A stretch of 64,000 nt of DNA. Origin: Timema cristinae (lineage: Eukaryota; Arthropoda; Insecta; Phasmatodea; Timematidae). The notes beneath the pieces are model-generated. The model was not told the origin of the DNA. It ran no database searches and was given only the letters and a program-made list of their open reading frames with translations. Shown here in pieces: positions 56,790 through 64,000 of the stretch. The stretch is from NCBI GenBank assembly GCA_039000515.1, contig JBCFYV010000001.1, positions 33,006,061-33,070,060 of the forward strand. Reading direction: 5' to 3'. A program made the translations under genes and the position numbers. Position 1 is the stretch's first letter. Each line of letters opens with the position of its first letter.

Positions 56790-58290
56790 CAGACTAGTAA
56801 ATTAAAGTAAAGGGCTGGGATTAACGACTCCTTCAAAACCGACGGTAAATTTGTAATGTGTCAAGCTTGTAACAAAAAAAAATGGGATGTTCCGTGAAAT
56901 CACAATTGGATGTAATGTGTCAAGCTTGTAACAAAAAATTGTATGTTCCGTGAAATCACAATTGGAGCAACATGTGTGGCGCACACTTCGTACGAAAGAA
57001 AAATCTGAGTTATTCGAAGAATCCTTTTTTTTAATTTAATAAAGATGACGGTGTCTTCCTTCCAGTTAAAGAAACTAATTATGTAAGGACTTGTGTAGTG
57101 CAATGGTCGCTGCAAACATCCCATGTTTTAAATTCTAAGTACTTGAATTTGCATCCTTCTTGTGACAGTAATGAAAGTGACAAATTCCTGATCAATCAAT
57201 ACTCAGAAAGAATTATCTTCATATATATTATGAAGAAACGGCGGAAAGAATAATAAATTACATAAGATATTCCATCATATGGGTCTCTGTGGTGAAATAA
57301 TGGATGTTTAGGGTCATTTTGTTATGAACCTTGTGGTAGGTAAAATAGATCCTAAGGATATTTACAAACCATATTTGATTTACTGAGAAGTGCTGGAACA
57401 TACGTTTCATGTTGTAAAATTAGTGAATGATGAATTTAAAGGTTTGTAGTCTAGATGGGCTCACGTAGAGAAGGTCCTGGTGCTATATTCAGTTGCCATG
57501 GCGTATATAATTAAAATCGCAAGTTCTTTGAGTTGTTATATCCTGATATGATCCATCTTACAAGTTTGGCCCATGGACCACATCGTGTTGTGGAATACAT
57601 TAGAGTCCAGTCTTTATAAATAAATAGATTAGTTTATGTGACGAAAAAAACTTGACTTATATGTGAAAGTCTCTCATCAAGTCAAAAAACTTACTAATTC
57701 TTGTTTGATGTGCCGTTGACCCAGCAATTAGTTCTAACAAGATGAGGAACATGGATAAAACAGCAAACTTCTACTATGAACAATTTGGAGTTGTAAACTC
57801 AGTAGTAGATAAGTTCGCCCCTGAGTGTGTGATATCTGTATGTGAATCTCACAGCTCATTCATTGAACCAAAAGTGGCATGTTCAACTGCATACACCAGG
57901 AAATTTCTGTTGGCTTCCTGAGATTATTAAACAGTTGGAAACTTCTGGATTTCCACTACAAGGATCTATCGATATCATAGAAAGCACCATTTCAAATCTA
58001 AATGCTGTGAAAGTGTTTCTACAAAGTTTCAGGCAATGCTAAAAAGAAACCCAGCATATTAATTGAATGGAGATACCCTTGAGAACATTTCTCCTGAGAA
58101 AATTCTCCTGAGAATATTCTTCTGATGAAATACGCCCCAGTGACATACTGTGACGTGGAAAATACATTGTTCACCTACAAGCATATTCTGTCGGACAAGC
58201 GGCAATCAATGACCACAGAAAGAATTGAAATTCACACCAATGTACAAGTAATCCATCAATGTATGTGTCATTCAGAGTTTAAATAAGGTA
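56790..58290 (+). pseudogene. Decayed hAT-type (CGGBP1-like) transposase gene
   Basis: Pieces of one protein occur in order across shifting plus frames. They are KFVMCQACNKK (CxxC zinc-finger start, about 56846); KFFELLYPDMIHLTSLAHGP then HRVVEYIRV (about 57519-57596); NFYYEQFGVVNSVVDKFAPE (about 57767); NFCWLPEIIKQLETSGFPLQ then GSIDIIESTISNLNAVK (about 57901); and KYAPVTYCDVENTLFTYKHI then LSDKRQSMT (about 58128-58220). This is the domain order of the uncharacterised hAT-derived proteins often labelled CGG triplet repeat-binding protein 1-like: N-terminal zinc finger, RNase-H-like core and a C-terminal block. Many stops and frameshifts make it non-functional. A 58 bp piece of the zinc-finger coding part (56852-56910) is tandemly duplicated at 56911-56967. 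Confidence 0.8.
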
Positions 58291-58507
58291 AATGTTGTGT
58301 GCTTGGTAAAATATTTGTTTTATATGATGTTAGATTTTTAATGAATCTACATATTTGTATACATATTTCCTTGAATATTATTACATATTTACTTATATAT
58401 TTTGTTATATGATACTACATAAAAATCTCAGCGTTAGTCATTACAATAGTTTATATCTTCAGTTTCTTTTATGGCCGGAACATAGCACTATGTAGAACTA
58501 TCAAGTA

Positions 58508-58759
58508 TTTTTTTTTAGCACCGCGTCTTACTACCCGTTCGGGTTATACGCTTACGTACTAATTACACAAATGGATTAGGAATTGGGAAGGTTGAATTAA
58601 AGGAAGTGAACCCGCATTTGCGTGGAGGGAGAGTGGATAACCATTTAGGAAAAACCACCCCCAGTTCACCCGGCCGAGATTCGAACCTCGATCTCCCCGT
58701 CCTCAGCAGTCGGGCTCAACACGACAAGCGCGTTAGCCAACTACGCCACAGAAGAGGGT
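58508..58759 (-). mobile_element. SINE-A, full length, minus strand
   Basis: Nearly consensus on the minus strand, with GTGGCGTAGTTGGCTAACGC and GAGGTTCGAATCTCGG. The flanks AACTATCAAGTA (58496-58507) and AACTATCTAGTA (58760-58771) match at 11 of 12 positions, a target-site duplication with one change. Confidence 0.92.
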
Positions 58760-58774
58760 AACTATCTAGTAGCC

Positions 58775-59150
58775 ATTACAATAAAATACATTTTTTCAAT
58801 ATATTACAATATTATACATTTTTAATCAACAATGGTATTTTAGTGAGTGTTTAAAATAAAGAATAAAAATCTATACAACTCCTTTGTTTACGAAATCTTT
58901 GGCTACTGTGTTTTAGACTTATGTGAATTCAAAATATATCCTGGATTTCGTATTTTCATTGATATATTGTGCTTAGGATTCATTAGCTCTGACAATATAT
59001 AATTTAAATAAAATCTAGTTAATTTTGATTCTATTTCAATTTTCCAAAACTCATCTTTTTCTAACCTTTCGACTACCATATATATTTTTTTGTCCATAAG
59101 ACAAGTAAACAGTACTTTCGTTGAGTGATGTGAAGATATTAATAATTATA
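58775..59150. other. Gene-free AT-rich stretch
   Basis: A 64-codon minus-strand frame (59097-58903) shows no recognisable domain. Confidence 0.35.
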
Positions 59151-59152
59151 TT

Positions 59153-59945
59153 AAGGAAAGGAAACTGTATTAAATCCCATTCATAACATAATAATACGTG
59201 TAGTGTCCATTTAATATTACTTGTCACACTAAGTTAATTATAGAAATGAAAAATGGTGATAGAGAGAACGTTGTGATCAAAACTTATTCCAGGGAGAGGG
59301 AGGTAGTTGTGTTACGATCTCAGTAGTTGAATATGTAAAGTTTAATTCATTTAATAATTTTAAAATTTAAAAAAGTTGTTCTTGGCGTGAAAATTAAAAT
59401 TAATTTTGGAATGTGTTGCTTTAAAGGGACTTGTATTCAGCGCTGATACAAGTCAGGTTTAGTTGAGGTAATTGGGTTTGTGATGTTTACGCTTCCTTTT
59501 CTCCTAGACGAACCAGTATGCTCAGGACGAATGTTGTTGAGACGAGGCAGTATCCAAATATTCCGAGGATCCTTGCCAAGGATATAGTATAATATATTGT
59601 ATAGTATATTCCTTAAATTCTAGATGTTTTTTCACTTTTGTGAAATAAAATTCACCAAGCCCATGCATTTTTCTTTATACTTTTTTTTGTATCAAAAATA
59701 ACTTATGAAATCCACAATATTAAACATTATTTTGAGCAACATGGGGGAAAAAATATATATAAATATTTTAGAAGTTCTTGCAGTAACTATTAATATTTAT
59801 TATTAATGAATATTATTGAACTCTACCAGCACTCCTATAGTTATTTTACAGTACATAGGTAAATATTTTTGGGTTCTTCAAAATATTTTATGCCCTCTAA
59901 AATAAAAAGCTCCACGCCCTTTTGGAAGCTCAATCCAACCCTGGT
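59153..59945 (-). mobile_element. hAT-like element, copy 2, with an inverted internal block
   Basis: The minus strand from 59945 starts CAGGGTTGGATTGAGCTTCC and AAAAGGGCG. It then follows copy 1 (49977 onward) through CAATAATATTCATTAATAAT, AACCCAATTACCTCAAC and TTATTAAATGAATT. The block at 59153-59330 (AGAGAGAACGTTGTGATCAA) is in the same orientation as its match at 50590-50780, so it is inverted relative to the rest. The other terminus is missing. Confidence 0.6.
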
Positions 59946-59949
59946 TTAC

Positions 59950-60245
59950 TTAATAGCATATAATTTACGAACAATTCAAAAGGCTACGTTAACCCCAAAA
60001 AAGTTTATTATTAAAGAAGCATAAAAATAAATGTGTTTTTTAGAAAAATATTCACTCCTCAATACAAAAAAATGTAAATAATTTAATACTTTGTGTCAAG
60101 AATCATCATCATCATTCAAATTGAATCCAATTTTGGTATTGAATAATATTTTACCACAGTTATTCTTTGATCGTTATATTATTTTTTTTTACATTTATTT
60201 AAAGTGGCTTATCATATTTTACGTAGGACGTTTCTCATTAATTTT
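59950..60245. other. Gene-free AT-rich stretch
   Basis: Nothing recognised. Confidence 0.4.
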
Positions 60246-60249
60246 AATC

Positions 60250-60420
60250 TACATTTTAGTTAGGTCGATAGCACGTGTGCTTACGATACTAAGGGTCCCA
60301 GTTTCGATTCCAGGTAAAGTCGGTTATTTAACTTTAGTAAACTATTAAGTATGTCATATTTAAAAGTTAGGTTGTAAGTCATGTGCTGATATAATCCTTG
60401 TTTTAATAAATTATACGTTA
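60250..60420 (+). mobile_element. tRNA-like fragment (possible SINE-E relative)
   Basis: TAGTTAGGTCGATAGCACGT and CCCAGTTTCGATTCCAGG resemble A and B boxes. A GTGCTGATATAATCC block follows, as in SINE-E. Single worn copy. Confidence 0.35.
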
Positions 60421-60424
60421 AAAA

Positions 60425-61045
60425 TCCCCATTGGAAAATAAATATTTTATATATATTTTATAAAATAATGTTGATAAAACTTCACTTTCTAGCTTGCAAA
60501 GATTTTATTTTTTTAAGACTCAGAAAAAAATAATACAACTGAAATATTCTAACTGGTATTCTGGAAAGGTTTCAAGGCTATTAGTGTTGTCCTGTAAAGC
60601 AAACAATGGGATTACTCCCAACTGAGTCTCGGGTTATACCGAGAAACTTCACCTTTCTCTAGGTTCGAGTAGGTGTGGTGGGGGTTTCCAACCCTATCTT
60701 GTAAAATCTACATTTATGTAACTAATGACCGATTTCTAGCCGAGGGAATAGGTTTACGTGATTAGAACTATTATATTTGTAAATTACACTCAAAACTTAA
60801 GATGGTATGTTTTTGTTCTTTTTAAATCCAACCATTTTCAAAAATACGTTTTTTGAGTTAATTTAAAAAATATATGCATAAAATATTAATTATATAATTC
60901 AATATTAATTTAGAAAAGTGTCCATACAATCATAATAAAAAAATTCAAAAATATATCATTATTGGTTCATCTGAAATCTCGGTCGCAAATCTGTCATTTA
61001 TTTTGTGCATTAGTAGCTATTCGACCGCACCTTAAGCAGTACGCC
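60425..61045. other. Gene-free stretch
   Basis: At 60590-60760 there is a less AT-rich patch (GAGTCTCGGGTTATACCGAG is a hairpin). No class assigned. Confidence 0.3.
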
Positions 61046-61050
61046 ACTAC

Positions 61051-61168
61051 CTCTACACGAAAATTTGGGTTAAGTTCCTCTAAACTAAACATTTCTCATC
61101 CCTAGCACATTAGCGTAATTAGTAGGTATGCGTTCTGCCCTAAAGTATAATAAGACGCGTTGCTAATA
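61051..61168 (+). mobile_element. SINE-C 3' remnant
   Basis: CCTCTACACGAAAATTTGGG, AGCGTAATTAGTAGG and AATAAGACGCGTTGCTAATA match body and tail. The head is lost. Confidence 0.6.
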
Positions 61169-61174
61169 AAATGA

Positions 61175-61980
61175 CAGTATCCGTTTTTTGAAGATGGTTA
61201 AGATATGGAAATCAGTTTTCGTTTGTATCCGATTCAAAAATAAAAAAGGAACAAATTTTCCTACTTGCGGTTCATACTAAGAATTTTTGAAATAATTTCT
61301 AATCGCTCTATTAATTTAAATATACTATTTAATACTTATATAGATATATAAAATTAATAAGAGATGTATAAAGTAAAAATAAAATATTTTTGCGCTTTTT
61401 AACTAAAGATATTTGCAATTATTTTTTTTAAATTGTTCTACAAATTTACTAGTTAATGGTGAAGGATTATTCTTTTGAACAAGACGTGTCAAATGGGCCA
61501 AGAATGAGGATTGATTGGGACTCTTTTTCTTCTTTAGTGAGACAACTCCATTAGCTTAAAGGAAAAGTGACAAGCATTAGTCGAGTTAATGACACCATTA
61601 GGACCACAAAAATTTAGAAAGATTAGAGAAAAAGATTTTTAAAAACTCTCACTTTGTTTAAGGGGTTTATTTCTATATAGGAAAACCTAGATTCTTATTA
61701 GAAATTATATGATGGCATATTTTATTTGAAGAAAAACTTGTATATTTAATATTTCGTTTTGATTTTAAAACTATTTAGATAAAGCCTTTAAGTCATAAGT
61801 AAATCTTTGGTTTAGAATATGGAGCTAGAGCGTTTAAAATTATTACGCTTTTCAAATAGATGAATTATCATTAAAAATATTATCTGAGCTATACATTTAA
61901 CAAATGAAAAATATTTCTTATTGTGTGATATCTTTTTAATCTAGTAAAACTATTGTGTATTTTTGCTTGCGCCTGTAAAG
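61175..61980. other. Gene-free AT-rich stretch
   Basis: No exon or complete repeat recognised. Confidence 0.4.
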
Positions 61981-61982
61981 GT

Positions 61983-62187
61983 TATTCGCACTTATACACT
62001 ACTGGATGAGGGATGAAGATAAGTCAAAATTTGAGGAAAAGTGCCCACGTTCGCGTGGATTAGGATTAGGAAAAGATTTGGGGGAAAATGACTCAGTAGA
62101 CTCAGCTGGGATTCGAACAAATTTCTCCCCGTCATCTGCAATTCAGTATATTGCGAGAATGATGAATTAGACTAAATTACAGCGTAT
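61983..62187 (-). mobile_element. SINE-C remnant, minus strand
   Basis: GCTGGGATTCGAACAAATTT (inverted B-box region), the GCGTGGATTAGGATTAGG body and TTATTCGCACTTATACAC at the tail side. Strongly worn. Confidence 0.55.
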
Positions 62188-62267
62188 GGGTAAGTATTTA
62201 ATACTAGCTGCAAGTATTTGGCCCGTGAAGTAAGCAATCCCTTTAAATATATTTTGATTCAAGGTAG

Positions 62268-62648
62268 AATTTAAGGGAGGCAAAAAGGTGAGTGTTTTTG
62301 CAGTTTTTAAAGAAAAACATGTTTTTGGCAAAACTAAATCAAATATTTCTCTGGTAGAAATACAAAAGTATAATTGTATTCACATTTTGAGCACAATTGT
62401 TGAATGTCTGTCATTAACATAGCGGCATTAGACGATACAATTTTTAAAAGAAGAGAATAAAGTTGTCATTAAATTATAGGACACTCTTGTCAGATATTCA
62501 AGAAATATATATTTTACCTTGTTAAGAAAATTAATCTCTTGTTTCTACTGGAGAAATATTTGATCTATTTTGTACCAGAAAATAAATGTTTTCATATAAA
62601 AACTGCATAACACTGCTCTTTTCTCGTATTTCCTTCTTTCCCGCCTTA
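62268..62648. mobile_element. TTAA-ended MITE, best-preserved copy
   Basis: The left end TTAAGGGAGG and right end CCCGCCTTAA are imperfect inverted repeats. Inside, AGTGTTTTTGCAGTTTTTA pairs with ATAAAAACTGCATAACACTG. The centre has TAGGACACTCTTGTCAGATA. Ends at TTAA suggest a piggyBac-type target, but the ends are short and no transposase is present. Confidence 0.75.
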
Positions 62649-62869
62649 AGGCTGAGATTTTTATTCTTAGTGATAATTTTCGAAATAAAACAAATCGCTA
62701 CTATGTTAAACGACACACACCTCCAGGAAACAGTTATTAGATACCTTACTAACAGAACCAACATGTGATCGTTGTGATTCAACTCTTTAGGTTCATATTA
62801 AATGTAAAAGTTAAAAAAAAAAAAAACTGAAATCCACATATAAATGATTATATCTTAAACTACGTAGTA

Positions 62870-63590
62870 GGACCTGTTTCAATTTTTAGGTCTAGGCCTA
62901 TTGGTTTTGGAGCTACCCGCATCGGTGATCAAGTGATTTAACAAGTCAGGAACGCAATATTATATCAAAGCACAAACTAAGGCGACCCAAAGTCCATGCC
63001 GAATTTTCACTTTCTGTATCTATAGTTATTTTGGAATATGAGGCGATAAGTGTTCAAACGCTCTTGTAGGTTCCCTGAAGTACTTATGTCAAAGTTTAAT
63101 CTGTCTAGTTTCATTTCTTTTAAAGTTACAGGTACCAGTGTTCACACAGTCTTAGGCAACGAGCTAACAATAATGATTTTTTTTCTTTTTTAATAGGCCA
63201 GAGAAACACACTTTGAGGGTTTAGTGAGTAAATATTCCAAGTTTCAATTTTATGTGTTTTTTGGATTTGGAGCTACTCATATCTGTGGTCCCGTGGTTTA
63301 GGATGCCAAGCCTGCAACACACAAAAAAGTAAAAATGAAGACGGCCGAGGGTCCAACTTAATGTTTCATCGTTACGTTAGCTTATGCCAAGTTTTGGCTT
63401 CTGTTTTTTCTTACTTTTCGAAATACCTACACTGGTGGTCACGGAGTCAAAGGTGTGAGGTTCACGTGTGTGGTGGATTTTTAAAATAAAAAACTACCTG
63501 CGTACATAATATTTTAAATCTCCCTAAGTATATATTCCAAGTTTCACTTTCCGTGTTCCTTGATTTTTCAATGAGTTAACCAAACTTTTT
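62870..63590 (+). repeat. Diverged tandem array, period about 100-150 bp
   Basis: A core like CCAAGTTTCA.TTT, then a GGAGCTAC/TGGTCACGG-type block and CCGTGGTTTA, recurs near 62876, 62992, 63088, 63237, 63388 and 63537. Copies are strongly diverged. No frame is conserved. Array origin unknown. Confidence 0.5.
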
Positions 63591-63599
63591 AAATATTTT

Positions 63600-64000
63600 A
63601 ATTAGATAATATTATTTATAAATAAAATATTATAAAAGGTAAACGAAATAGTTAATTTAGCCAAAAATACCGAGAGTGAAATTTTCTATAAAAGGAAATT
63701 TGGTCATGGTAATATCGCCCTATTTTAAATACTTGACCAGCGATGGAAAATCAATCGCCGGGTGGCACGCGAATTTGATTTTGGTGGTACGCTGACATGA
63801 AAAAATAAAACCTTTTTCCCGTCATGATGTGATTTTTTGAGGTCAATAATATTTCGAGATACTTGTCACAAAGGACTGTATGAAATCAACGGTAAAAAAC
63901 CATCTTGCTTTAGACTTGGGTGCATCTATCTTAGGTGCTGTTGAAGACCATTAATGAAGCAAACATAAATATATTGGTTAGCAAAATACAACGTTTCAAA
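63600..64000. other. Gene-free end of window
   Basis: CGCCGGGTGGCACGCG with GGTGGTACGCTGACATG at 63755-63800 resembles an hAT-type terminus. Nothing else is recognised. Confidence 0.3.

Noticed and set aside
48335..64000. Next cyclase exon (VETIGDAYC...)
   Set aside because: Visual search on the plus strand found no candidate with a proper acceptor; it is probably beyond the window or missed because of length limits.

Overview
This is an AT-rich, repeat-dense stretch of animal nuclear DNA, most likely from an insect with a large genome. The evidence is two spliced exons of a soluble guanylate cyclase alpha subunit with GT/AG borders and a long intron, many tRNA-derived SINEs, C-terminal pieces of insect-type non-LTR retrotransposons, hAT-like elements and inverted-repeat MITEs. 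The order is not certain. No bacterial operon, intact tRNA or rRNA gene, or CRISPR array is visible.

Gene content is sparse. The one recognisable cellular gene lies on the + strand: an exon at 42777-42915 (end of the signalling coiled coil and start of the cyclase domain) and an exon at 48169-48334 (first metal-binding Asp motif), separated by a 5.25 kb intron packed with repeats. The second exon lacks one base relative to its open frame. The earlier and later exons were not found in the window. Just upstream, the intron-exon border and about 17 codons of the first exon have been tandemly copied about four times and are decaying. A compact promoter-like cluster (CACGTG E-box, CCAAT box, NRF1-type palindrome) lies at 26392-26516; the gene it serves is unknown.

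The rest is mobile DNA. Three SINE families, called here SINE-A, SINE-B and SINE-C, have different tRNA-like heads but share one 3' tail ending in (TAA)n. Two further tRNA-headed groups are called SINE-D and SINE-E. Several copies keep 9-14 bp target-site duplications and are nested in one another, so a relative order of insertion can be read: SINE-C and the TTAA-ended MITE are older, SINE-A and SINE-B younger, and one LINE younger than a SINE-B. Six LINE 3' fragments are present; one contains a minisatellite grown from its own coding sequence. A decayed hAT-type transposase gene lies at 56790-58290.

Left to right: 1-5.4 kb holds SINEs, a large palindrome and an LTR-like element followed by a primer-binding-site-like array. 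7.1-7.9 kb is a GC-richer island of perfect hairpins. 10-26 kb is nested SINEs, MITEs and LINE pieces. 26.4 kb is the promoter candidate. 29-30 kb is a second LTR-like copy with its array. 32.5-34.4 kb is a diverged local duplication. 40.9-48.4 kb is a foldback element plus the cyclase exons. 50-60 kb has two hAT-like copies and the transposase pseudogene. 62.9-63.6 kb is a diverged tandem array.
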